A DNA stretch of 64,000 bases, taken from Chamaecyparis obtusa (Eukaryota; Streptophyta; Pinopsida; Cupressales; Cupressaceae). The position numbers and the translations under genes were made by a program. The stretch spans positions 62,001 to 126,000 of the forward strand of contig BSBK01008841.1 of NCBI GenBank assembly GCA_027943335.1, given 5' to 3'. The notes under the pieces are model-generated. The model made no database searches. It saw nothing but the letters and a program-made list of their open reading frames with translations, and was not told the DNA's origin. How positions within the stretch are numbered: position 1 is the stretch's first letter; every line of letters begins with the position of its first letter. Shown one piece after another: positions 9,535-20,625 of the stretch.

Positions 9535-12500
9535 CTACACTGCTTTACCAAATCATTTTGTTTTTGTCAAATTTCTATTTGTAATACATTAACCTGACAG
9601 GTGGTTCTGATCTGTGCTTTGTTTTTTATTTCATGGAATTTTGATTCATGTTGGGATGATAAAGTAGATCCATTTTACTATTTGATCTAGGTATGTACTT
9701 ACTATTTTGTATTAGTTTTGTGGATGGACTAGTCATCAAACCTTGATCAAAGGAAATAGCAACATTAAGTGTAAGACATTGACATTAGTGGACTTTCAAT
9801 ACATTACCTTTCTGCCTGATCATTGTAACTTCAAGAAAATTTCAATTTATTTCTTTGGTACTCCAAAGGTTGATGATGTTTCCTAACATCCTATGAACAC
9901 TTATAACCCATTTGCATGCCAAAAGAATCTTCTTTGTTTGAAAAGACAACTTGCACTATTAACTGTTATAAAACCAGTCCGATTTCTTATTGTAAACTGT
10001 ACAAAACAGGCACAAACAACTTTTTCAAACCTACGCATTAATCCAATCTCCCCAGTTAGTTTTTAGATAACTTAGTTATGAACATATTCCCTAATTTATA
10101 TGAAGATCCATTGGTTCAATCAAGAGTTATGACCTTTTTCCTAAAACTGGTAATTGACAATCAATCAAACCATTAATACAACATGTTCCTAGGGCATCAT
10201 TTTTCTCCACAAAGACTAAATAATAGCACGACATTGTTTCAATAGAATTTGCAAATCTGACGAGGTTTGTTTCATTAGTCAATAGATGAAGTGCCATTAA
10301 AAGGAGAAGCAATACATTGGAATGACCTTTTCTTCATAAGGTTTATGCATATTTCTAAAAAGGGCATGGGCAAAGCACTAATAGGGTTGTCTATGACAGC
10401 AATGCCATTGATTTCAATACCTAGAGGAGACTTCAAACACTATTACAGTGAAGGATAGTAGTTCTGTATTAATAGTAGTTCAAACATTGTTACAAATAAT
10501 CAAAATTTTGACCAATGTCATGTACAATATTGAAAATTTGTAAATGAAAAATAACCTTCACCAATGACATCAATTAGTTGTTTCCTTCAAGATCAATTTT
10601 AATTAAATGATACCTTGAGAATCACCTTCAAAAACTCATGACTAGAAAAATACTGTTATAATAGACAATAAGCTCTGATTTAAGATTGTTTGTGCCTTTA
10701 TACCTCAATAGATGTGATAAGAAATCACAACATGATTAGGACCAAGAGATTAGATGATCTTTAAGGTTATGGTGAAGGAGCCCCTCCTAGCACATAAAAT
10801 GCTATGTTCTTTGCAGGCATTGGATGCATTTAGGTTGCAGACATTGGATGTATTTAGTGCACCCTTGGTCTGGAGGGACCCAAGACATTTGTCATCATAA
10901 GTTTTAGTTTAGGCATTCACTTAGACCCAATGTGATACCTAGTTCCAAGTTTGGACTTGTATGAGCCACTTGGCATATTATGGTTAGGGGTCACTAAGTG
11001 TCTTTCTCCTAGGATAGTTAGTGTCTTAGGATGGTTTTCAATAAGTTAATTTCTTTTCTAGGGACTAAGGTTTTCTTTTAAGTCTCTTTACACTTCTGGT
11101 TACATAATTGCAGAGGTGACCAAATTGAAATTCAGTTTAACAATAATTGTTAAACTATTTGTAATCTTTCCCCAATGGCTAGGTGGTTAAGATCTGGTGT
11201 AAGGCCATTGGGGATGGCCTTCATAGCCCTGACATGCAGGTGGAAGGCCAGACATGTAACAATTTTGGTTCAAATCAATAAAACAAACCAATTTCCTGCA
11301 TTCTGAGTGACACCAACAATTTGTATGGTCTCGTGTAGTCTTGTATTGGGATGAAACTAGTTTAGTCCAAAGCCCCCATTAATTATCTTTCCAATGCACT
11401 TGGTTTGAGGGAAAAAGACACCCTGTAGCTAAAGTTATCAGGTTTTCATTGACTGCTACCCATTTTGATCACTCTCTCAAGTCTGGCGCATTGTTCTGAC
11501 TGGCTGAGGCATTTCCACCATGGAAATAAACTAATTTCTAGTGGGAAGCTTTGTTTTAGCATGACCTTGAATATTCTTAAAGTCATTTGCGGGTTCATGC
11601 AGGAAGATAGGCATTTGGCCGAGCCCTAGGTGTACATCTCTATGTATGCACCAGTCTCATGAATGCATTTGAATGCATAACTCCGTAACCGCCAAGCACC
11701 AAGACCCAAAATCGTGTATTTGGCACTGTGTGGGCATCCTTTAGATGTTCCAATTAGTTTTAGGGAAGGGCACCATCAATTTCAAGCACTTCCTTCTTTG
11801 TGTGAGGCCTAAATCGAGCCTCTAACCAGTCTGCAGACACTCACCCTCCGTCCCTATCAACACTAATTTTCTTGGTGCTCCAGAAATGTGGGAGCCTTCG
11901 AATTGGGTATTCAAATCTAAAATCTAATTTTTATATTGTTTGGTAGTTTTTGGAATTAAAATGACTGGTATTGCCGACAGGGCTACAAGCCTCTTATGGT
12001 CTTGATTCACTGATTATAGTGAGGAACCCCTACCTGTCTTGCTGGATGTTTGGGACATGTCTAGAATTGGTTTTCTTACATTTCCAAGGGCCTAAGGTTG
12101 TTGCTAAAGCTGCAGGTCTCTTAATTGGTTATTCATCTAGAGTAACAACTAGGATCCTAATAGGCCATCTATTCCATAGGTCCATCCTTGAAGCCTGCCA
12201 CTCTTTGGTTCTTGGGGAATGTCATGGGAATTTTCAATATCCTTGTTTAAGGGTGTGAGAGTCAAGGTTGAATACTCTATATAAAGAGTGAATACTCTAT
12301 ATAAAGAGTTAAGAAAATTAGTGTTCAAATCATTTAAACTTGACTACTATAGACTAGGCATAGAGAGTTAAGAGAATCAGTCAGTAGGCCACCGTTACCC
12401 TTGACTTTTTATATCAGGTTGGTAGAGAAAAGAGAATGAAGAAGTGAACTACAAGAGCCTAGAGGTATATGAAGGGATGGTAGTAGTACAAATTTGAAAC

Positions 12501-13077
12501 CAAAGTCCATCACAAAGAAAAGTCAAAGTCAAATCGTTAGGCAAAAATTCAATTTCCTATTCTTTATCTGTTCTTTCTCGATAATATATGAGGGCTTAAT
12601 GTGTATCGACTTCATATGTATCTTATATATGTTTTCATTTTTCCATCCATGTATCTAATCCATGGCTTCTCCTTCTGTACCTTGGTCTGACTGACCTCAG
12701 TATAATTATAAATGGCATCACACACCAATATGTCCATCTCTCTTTGCAACAACAGAGGACTAAGTAGTTGAATACAGACACTATTCAACGCACCTAAATC
12801 TCAACATTGGTGTGATTTATCCTTGTACCATGGAGAGAGAATTGACTGATTAGCACAACCCGGAATGGAGCCTAGCCTAAGCCCACATGATCAGCAGTTG
12901 ATTCTCATTCTCACGACATGCCCAAAAGACTAAACTTATTAGGGAAAATTACATTTTCTAATTGGATACTAGTTGACAATGATTGTATGTGAGTCTTAGC
13001 TTCAACATCTGTTCACTCCTTAAATGGTTAGACAAAATATTTCTCAGCAGTTTAGAATTTCTAGAACTCATTTATGT
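9535..13077. other. Gene-empty DNA with one short direct repeat
   Basis: No exon could be identified with confidence. The 95-codon plus-strand ORF at 11971-12258 has no recognisable motif. The only clear structure is the duplicated 20-mer at 12270-12309. Confidence 0.4.
12270..12309. repeat. Two perfect 20-bp direct repeats with inner inverted repeat
   Basis: GAATACTCTATATAAAGAGT occurs twice back to back. Each copy contains ACTCT...AGAGT as a small stem around TATATAA. Confidence 0.9.
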
Positions 13078-13156
13078 ATGGAAATTCGTGAAGATCGTCC
13101 ACTGATGAGTGCTGAGTTTGATTCCCTTCCTCAAGGTGCTTTTGGTGTTCCAATAG
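13078..13156 (+). pseudogene. Possible exon of a homeobox/DDT (RLT-like) protein
   Basis: The frame reads MEIREDRPLMSAEFDSLPQG followed by AFGVPI, then a GT donor-like GTAATT at 13157. Plant homeodomain-DDT (RINGLET, RLT) proteins carry a similar short block of the type DGPPLGxEFDPLPPGAFG. The match is from memory over about 26 residues, and no other part of such a gene was recognised with confidence. A phrase at about 14485-14560 ([19 protein letters not shown]) could be another exon, but this is a guess. Confidence 0.35.
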
Positions 13157-16106
13157 GTAATTCTGACTCTGTATGTCTTTGTCTATAGTTTTTTTCTATT
13201 TGCAGGCTCTTCTTCTATGTTTATTTGGAAGAGTATGAAGTAGTGAATTAATGGTTAATGTAACATTTTTTATATTTATTTTAAAAGCCTCAGAACTCTA
13301 CTGAATGTTGCATAGTGACTTCTATGTTTTAATTCCTTGTATCCTATATTTTGTAATTTAAGCTTTTTTTGGATCCAGTTTTACCTCTGGATTCTAATAA
13401 TACCATCATATGCATGTATGTTGTATGTAGATTATTATGTGTATAGCATTCATAGATACATGTATAAAGTTTAGTGCATTAAGTTTGTCTGCATGGTACT
13501 ATACACTAGTGCATGCTTGAATAAAGCATATCCTCCTTGAAATATCTCATGAAGGTAGTAATATCATATATGCAACAGAAAAATCCTGGATAGGTATCGA
13601 AGGGGTGTTTTATAAGGATATCCTAGGGATGATGTCTAGATTTTATAAATGTTTTAATATGGACTTTTCTTCTTATGTTCCTGTCAGGTTTGGCCAATAA
13701 AATGGAACAAATTTCTTTCTCTGCATTTTATGAACTATCATGGTAAATGCATAACACATTTGATACAACTAATATTTTTGCACGACAAAATTTACAGCTT
13801 GATTGGACATTTCAATCCTTATTGTGAACCACATCCATTTGATGCAAGTAATTTGTTTGCATGATACATTTTACTCCATTGCATTTTTTATTAGCAGTTG
13901 AGATTTTCAATAATCACTGTTTTGTTGTACCTCAAAATTTCACTATCCAGCTCTTGTTTTAAATTGGATGGCAGAAGTTATTCCTAACTGATGAACTGTT
14001 TATTGCTTCAGCTCGTTTAACTTTTAAAGAGTTTGTACATAGATTTCTAGTGCTCATGACCGATTGATGCCTTCCCCAAGTGTCTAATAGTCCATATTCA
14101 GTTCAGACAGTTGTTTTTATCTGTCATGGATTCCTTTTATTCATGTCATATTTTATATTTATCTACCTACCATCCCATAGGTCTTATCTATACCACTGCT
14201 AAGAATTAATCACTTAGAGGTAGTGGCCATTCTAGTGTGGGTTACTGTCATTTAGAAAGTTGTATTAGTGTTATACAACATTTTTACTTCATAAAGTTTA
14301 TTTTCTAGGATTCTTATTTCAGTAGTTTTTTGCCTTGGGATTTTGATTTCAATGGTATTTCTTTGGGAAATCTTATCAATATCTGTATAGAGATTCTGAT
14401 ATTATTAGCTACAGTTGTTTTGGTCTCCTGGTATAGCTCAGAGTTTCTAATATATATTTACTAGATTAATCTTCTTTTGGACAGAGTCACGCCATGAGGA
14501 CATTCACATTTCTCGGGATCTATCACAAATGTCAAAAAAGAAAAATATAGAAATAAGAGAAGTAAGTGTCAGTTTTGAAGGGCTTGGTGTACACTGCATC
14601 CACTTCTACAACTGTCACTGAGTGGTTTGCAATGCTGAAGAAAATTTCATCATTGAGAGCAGCGTTAATGATACGGAGAATTCCCTGGAATCACCTTCAG
14701 AGTGTTTGTATTTGCAGCAATCAAGAGTATGTATGTAAGATAAATAACATGTTTGTTTCATACAAAATGAATATATCTGCAGAAACTAGTAGTCTGTATG
14801 TTAGCCATTTGAAATGATTATTTTGACACTATATATTTACCTAACAAATTTCATACAAATACTGAATTTATCTACTATGGAAGACTAGAACATAAGTATG
14901 GATTAAAAGATAAGAATTTTGCTTTTTGAGTTGAGAACAAGTTAGTTGATGTGAAATTAGCCAATTGTATACTAACAGCCCCTAGTGGTAGATGGGATTC
15001 AAAACATCAATTAGAAAATGATAGGAAATTGGTTGAACTAAATTTAGAAGATTTTACATATACGTTTGTTAAAATGAATAGAGAAACAAACTTGTTAATG
15101 AAAAAATGGCACAGATTAAATGTTTAGACAACAACATACCATCAACCCTCAATAGTATGTAGAGTTCAGAAGGTATCAAATAAAAAGTGAGAGAATGAGT
15201 TAAGGAAACATCATTATAAGCATGAACTCAATGGCATCATTCAGTTGAAAAGTCCATTGAGATGATAATGAGGCGGGAATAGCCAAAGGCAAGTTGGAAG
15301 TACATGAGACGATTGTACATAATGAATGCAAGACAATCTTCTTTTCTAATTAAGATCATAGGAGATATTTTAGGGAGAATTAATTTGGAATTTTAATAAT
15401 TGAACATAAAATTTGATACACAGATTATGGCCTCAGATATTTATGAATTGAGGAATCTTGAAAATTTGCAATGTTGTGTTCAACCATTCTGTGTGATTCT
15501 GATTTCTAGATGCAATCTTGGAAGGAAGTCATCACTGACATCAATTTTTGGTCATATTTATTGGTTCTACATAGGGCATTAGATCTTATGAACTGATTTA
15601 TAGTATTTTCTTCATCTATTCTTATGTACTTAATTGTATAGTTGCATGTAGATGTATAATAACACATGCTTGTATATATAGTAGTCTGCAGTGTCTGTCA
15701 CTATGTTAGCAGTTTTAAAATAATAAAAGAAGACAAGTGAACATTGAGACACTTGAAATAATAGTATGATTATGATATAAAAATAATTAATATTCATCTT
15801 TGGCTGAGAATTCCTTGATATACAAATGTTAATTTACATGACTTTTGCTGATAAATAAGCAATGTGGATGAGTTTGTGTAGACTTGTATGCAGTTCTATC
15901 TTCAGGATACCTATGTTGATTGTATGGGCATAAGTCTTCTAGGTGTATATTAGTAGGAAAAGGAATAATGTCATTTTGTTTGGAAAATGAAAAAGATAGC
16001 ATGCAGTATGTCACAAAAGAATAATAGTTCACATGAATTTAACTAGTCATATTAGTGACATGGATGAATTTAATTACATATGTATGTGGTAAAAATTCAG
16101 TGTTCC
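13157..16106. other. Gene-empty, intron-like DNA
   Basis: AT-rich sequence with short ORFs lacking known motifs. No terminal repeats or tandem arrays were seen. Confidence 0.4.
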
Positions 16107-16108
16107 AT

Positions 16109-16186
16109 GGGGATGTGTTCCCCCAAAATAACCCAGTGTTCCTTGAATGAAAATGTTTCACTTGGGGACTTGGGGGAAACATCCCC
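16109..16186. repeat. Short foldback with C/G-run arms
   Basis: GGGGATGTGTTCCCCCAA (16109-16126) pairs with TTGGGGGAAACATCCCC (16170-16186) across a ~43-base loop. It could be a small MITE remnant. Confidence 0.6.
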
Positions 16187-16306
16187 CTACCACACCATCA
16201 CCTCTGTGACCTCCACCAGGGGTGCCATTGGGTCGCTTGCTATATGGCACATACCTTTACTATAATTAAAAAAAGAAAGTGTTCTTGACAAATCTATGGG
16301 TCCTTA

Positions 16307-16612
16307 AGCTTGACGACATTGGCACTGAGCGGGCTTTCAAAACTTCAAACCCTGAGTTTATCATCTAATCAGCTCGTTAGCAACAGCTCTGTCACCATCC
16401 CCATTCTCTCTACTGTCTGCAATTGCACCGTCTTAGATACCCTATTGGATTAGATTATGATAGTTATTTAACTGGATACTTGCCAGCACAGCTTTCAAAC
16501 AATCTTACCCTGTTTTCACTATATAAAAATAACATAACAGGAATTGTACCTTCACTTATTGCCAACAAACTTGAATGTGCAAGATTCTTTTTGATGTCCA
16601 ACGGAAGTAGAA
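16307..16612 (+). pseudogene. Leucine-rich-repeat receptor fragment
   Basis: The frame from 16307 reads LTTLALSGLSKLQTLSLSSN, a plant-type LRR (LxxLxxLxxLxLSxN), then runs to a stop near 16450. After a frame change, 16465-16587 reads LTGYLPAQLSNNLTLFSLYK, then NNITGIVPSLIANKLE, matching the LTGxIPxxLxxLxxL...NxLTGxIP consensus of extracellular LRRs. No kinase domain, signal peptide or further repeats are visible. This is a short broken piece of an LRR receptor-like gene. Confidence 0.6.
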
Positions 16613-17785
16613 GATGAACTATGAAGAGTTGTGATTGGTGGGAGAGGTATAATGGTGTATTATATCCTTGTACATAAATATGGTTTTAATGCAGGGATAT
16701 GTAAAATGAGTTTGGGAAAACCACATAATGGTGGTAGGTTGCTGATTGAAGGGAGCTCGGTTTGACACCGGTCATTAATGTGAACGAATAATCTTAAGGA
16801 TGGGTATTTTTTGTGATGGATCTACTGTTGCAAGGTACATAGGGATGTGTTAGATCCATTGGGGGGATCTAGAGAGATTTGCAAGTGTCCTTGTGAACAA
16901 GCCCTAGCCTAGGGACCCTAGAAGGGAGGGTCTGATGCCTAGAAGAATACGTGAGTGATGGTGCCTTAAAAACTTTATAATCCTTAGTGTTTTTCCATTT
17001 ACTAAGACTATTTCAAGGTTAGGAGTCAAGGGAGAAATTCCTCGTATAGGTTGCTTTGTAAATGGGTGCAAATTAGGCCTATTTGGTTGTTGCAAAGGTA
17101 GTGGATCTAGTAGTTGGTCCAAAGTAACATACCCTGGCTTTGGGATATGTTTAGCAGGATTGTAAAGGGTGTATGGAACTATCAAGGGTTTCCCTAGTTG
17201 TTTGGAAAGTTTGTGAGTTAAAGGTAGATTACTGACTGGACAGGGCTACAAGGAAATTATGCTCTTGGAGTGAGTTGCATTGTAGATCTCTCAACCAGAC
17301 TTGGAAGGTTGGTGGAACATGGTACATTGGCCATGTTATGATGTTCTAAGGTGCTATAACAAGGGTGGAATCTTTTCTTGAAGATTGGACAAGTTGGAGG
17401 CTCTAGGTGCATGACAATGGTCTAGAAAGTGAATTTTTGGATTAAGGATTGGATTAGTCTAAAGCTGGGTACTTAGTCCAGTTATAGTCATTAGGAAGAG
17501 TTTTAATCTTTGAATTTTTCTCCTTTATTCATTAAATTTCAATGAGGTTGCTACTCTATTTTTTTGCCATTTTGTTGCCCCTTAGATCAAGAAATTTACA
17601 TTTTCTTTCATATATAGAATGTGCTTCTCATTGTGATGGAACCTACGATTCTTCCTCTTTACATGACAATCACAAACTTTTCCTCATAACAGTCATTGAC
17701 ATACTTTGTTTTCAATGATTCTCATAACCATTTACTATCATGTTTAGTGGAAAGTACTAGTATACATGGTATGATTATTCTTTAA
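16613..17785. other. Gene-empty DNA
   Basis: A 93-codon minus-strand ORF at 16904-17185 has no recognisable motif. Nothing else is supported. Confidence 0.4.
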
Positions 17786-17857
17786 AGGGTACTAGCTCAA
17801 TGGAAGAGCACCTACTTTACAAGTAGGAGGATGATGGTTCGATTCCATCATGCCCTA
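17786..17857 (+). tRNA. tRNA-Val(UAC)-like gene of bacterial/organelle type
   Basis: The 72 bases fold as a full cloverleaf: acceptor AGGGTAC/ATGCCCT (one G-U and one C-A mismatch), D stem GCTC/GAGC, anticodon stem CCTAC/GTAGG with loop TTTACAA (anticodon TAC, valine), 5-base variable loop, T stem GATGG/CCATC with loop TTCGATT, discriminator A. The A box (TAGCTCAATGG) and B box (GGTTCGATTCC) are perfect. The sequence resembles the bacterial valine tRNA pattern (GAGCACCT...TTACAAG...GG) much more than nuclear plant valine tRNAs. It may be an organelle-derived insertion or a tRNA-like head of a repeat. No CCA is encoded. Confidence 0.6.
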
Positions 17858-18226
17858 ATATGACTAAATATATGACTAAATTAATGACTAAATATATGAC
17901 CAAATAAATGACCAAATAAATGACCAAATAAATAACCAAATAAATGACTAAATAAATGACCAAATAAATGACCAAATAAATGACCAAATAAACTACCAAA
18001 TGACTAAATAAATGACCAAATAAACTACCAAATGACCAAATAAATGATCAAATGACCAAATAAATGACTAAATATATGACCAAATCAATGACCAAATAAA
18101 TGACTAAAATAGTTTAGTCATAAATTTGGTCATGAGATAAATGACTGGCAATAAACTACCACTGGTCACGTGACCAAATTTGGTCATTTATCTACAATTT
18201 TTGGTAGTTTATTTGGTCATATATTG
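17858..18226. repeat. TGACCAAATAAA minisatellite with inverted right arm
   Basis: From 17858 to about 18112 a 12-bp unit (ATGACCAAATAA, with variants ATGACTAAATAT and ACTACCAA) is repeated about 20 times. From about 18115 to 18226 the same motif occurs in the opposite direction (TTTGGTAGTTTATTTGGTCA, TTTAGTCAT), so the whole can fold back. The turn region holds two perfect palindromes: TGGTCACGTGACCA (18163-18176) and TGACCAAATTTGGTCA (18171-18186). The minus-strand LVIY-repeat ORF is an artefact. Confidence 0.85.
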
Positions 18227-18494
18227 TTGTTTTTGTACTACTGATTATAAGATAAAAATCCATGCTTTAAGGATTAGTCACTAATCCATAAAGGGAGAAA
18301 AGTGCCTTGAAAAGTATATATATTGAAAGGGCATGTGTGCAAAAGTGAGCAGAGTGTATGCCCCATGTTAAATTCATTGCTAACACTTTAATAGGAGCAA
18401 TGGCTTTAACAAAAACAATAACAACTCCACTTATTAGGTTTCCTCTACGAGATGCCGCCAAGCGAAGACAAATCAAGGGAAATACCACATAAGC

Positions 18495-18522
<28 letters not shown>
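18495..18522. repeat. (AT)14 microsatellite
   Basis: An uninterrupted run of 14 AT units in otherwise unassigned DNA (18227-18930), where no gene was recognised. Confidence 0.95.
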
Positions 18523-18526
<4 letters not shown>

Positions 18527-19812
18527 TTATTGCAAATGAATTGACATCATTCTCTGAATAAAGTAGAACTACAGTCACAATAAAGGAAAGAACACATAAG
18601 AGTTACGAAGAAGAGTCTTTTCATAGCACAACATGGAGACCAAAGAGATTTAGTGCTACCAAGTCACAAATCTAAGCAGACTACACAAGGAAATATTTAT
18701 GTACAATAGCATAGGTACAACATAACATGAAACAACATATAGAAGAATGGAGGTACATATAGAGGAAATATACAACAGGGTTGATTCCTTTATCACCTTG
18801 CACCAATAAAGTGACAAGGGTCATATAAAAGCATCTTAAACAATTTAGCAAACACATCACGAGAGAAGCATAACAAGCCAGGAAAATACACAAAAAAGAT
18901 ACCATGAAGGATAATCCAATCAAGCATGTCACCTACTCTCCCCATCTTATTCTTTATCATTTTGGGAAGGTAGCAAACTCGCGAGATGGACTATATCCAA
19001 CATAGTAGGAATGATAGCCAGTTCCAAACAAGGATCCTCTTGAGAATTATAATGTTTTATAGTAGGTGTAATTATCAATTGTGATGAAAGTATATTAGGT
19101 AAATCAATATCAATGTCAATAGTTTCATATTCATCATTAACATCATCAAGAGTATCTTCTTCATCTCGATTAATCGAAATAGAATCTAAGATATGAATAG
19201 AATCATCATAATTATTCATCTTAACATCATTATTAGTATGAACTTCTTCTAACACATCATGCATAGGTTGATCAAAAGAAGGTAAAGATATTGCAAGAAC
19301 AGAGGCACGGGCCTTAGCTTGAGCTTGACGCTTCTTACAATGTTCATTAGAAGATTGGTTACTCTTTTTTTCTTATTTGATATGTGTTGAGAACTAGGAG
19401 GGGCAACTATCGATTCCTTCACAGGTTCTATAGGAGGATTAGGAGTATTCTTGGTAGGCCAAAAAGAAACACTAGGAGTTTGATTAATAGAACTAGAAGC
19501 CATAGATAAAGGAGGTATGGAAGGCATAAGAAAAATACCATGGTTAAGATGCATGTGAGGCATGCTTAACTCAAGAATCTTGTGATGCTTATAGGCTTGA
19601 TATGAATGAAAAAGGTTATCATGTTGAGAAGGACACAAATTAGGTAATGAAGGTCAAAAGAAGTCAAGGGTAACACAATCACTAGGCCTAGAAGGTTGAT
19701 ATAGACTATGATTAATCATCTTCACTTCTTCACCATGAATGAATTTAAGACATTTATGGATAGGAGAAGCAATAGAATGCATGAAATTCAACCTAGGAAA
19801 ACTAAGCTTAAC

Positions 19813-20121
19813 TTAAAATTGATCAGAAGTAGGAACAACAACAAATGTAATATCCACAATTTTACCACAAAGTTCAACCGGAAAGTTAATAGAACTAAAT
19901 GATGGATAAAGAAAACCATTACAAGTTTTAATCCATACATCAGATGTATCATAAGAATCATGTTGCAAGTTAATCATAAAAATATTTTCTTCAATAATAA
20001 CATTGACTAAGGATGTAGGATCAATGAGAAAACCACATGTAGGTATCTTAGAAATCCTAGAAGAAATGTAAAGATGACTATCAACAGCTTTAATAGTCTC
20101 AAAATCATCAAAAGAAATCAA
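19813..20121 (-). pseudogene. Retropepsin-like protease segment
   Basis: The segment shows the layout of a retroelement aspartic protease: PTCGFLIDPTSLVNVI in the active-site position, then IKTCNGFLYPS and VDITFVVVP. The expected triad D-S/T-G reads D-P-T, so the glycine is missing and the enzyme is probably dead, unless the family uses a variant. The downstream region (PIHKCLKFIHGEEVKMI, across stops) fits the usual C-terminal end of the domain. Confidence 0.45.
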
Positions 20122-20190
20122 GAGTTCCCTAGGTCTTTTATTCTTAGGTTTTTTTCAAGGTCTAGGTTGAGGTTGAGGTTTAGGCTTAGG

Positions 20191-20625
20191 TCAAGGAGGA
20201 TCTTGAGGTTGAGTTTGAGATTGAGGCCGAGATACAGATTGAGACAAAATAACATGCTCAACATGATTAACAATGTGATTAAGATCATCCATCTTTGAAT
20301 CATAAACACTATCCACAGAAGATAGTTGAGCAATGGTATTAGTATCATGTGTAAGCAAAGGATTCATATAGATTTGAAGGTTTTGATAAGGAGGAGAGAC
20401 AATTTTTTTCCCACTACCATCAAAATTATCAATAGATAAAGCATTAGAATCGATTAAGTCTTGGACATTATGTTTTAAAGAAGAACACTTCTCAGAATCA
20501 TGATAATTCAGATGATGATATAGACAAAAGGCTTTAGGATCAAAGGATTTGGATGCCACTGTAATAGGTAAAAGAGGTTGAATAGGGGGTAAAGTAATCA
20601 TATTAGTAGTTAACAACCTATTCAT
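20191..20625 (-). pseudogene. Gag segment with CHHC-type zinc knuckle
   Basis: The segment contains CLYHHLNYHDSEKC, spaced C-x2-H-x4-H-x4-C, followed by SSLKHNVQDLID. In many plant Gypsy elements (Tat-like groups) the knuckle has His at the second position and is followed by a similar K-x-x-I-x-x-LI helix, so this is normal for that class and not a lost cysteine. It would bind element RNA in the particle. The ORF of 144 codons is intact, but neighbours need stop read-through. Confidence 0.6.

Noticed and set aside
11170..11285. SINE or tRNA-like unit (TGGCTAGGTGGTTAAG and GGTTCAAATCA resemble A and B boxes)
   Set aside because: The boxes are about 90 bases apart, too far for a tRNA-derived promoter, and no cloverleaf forms.
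17817..17999. Minus-strand LVIY-repeat protein
   Set aside because: It mirrors the 12-bp minisatellite; no start context or conserved part outside the repeat.
17858..18112. CRISPR-like array
   Set aside because: Units follow each other directly without unique spacers, and the context is plant nuclear DNA.
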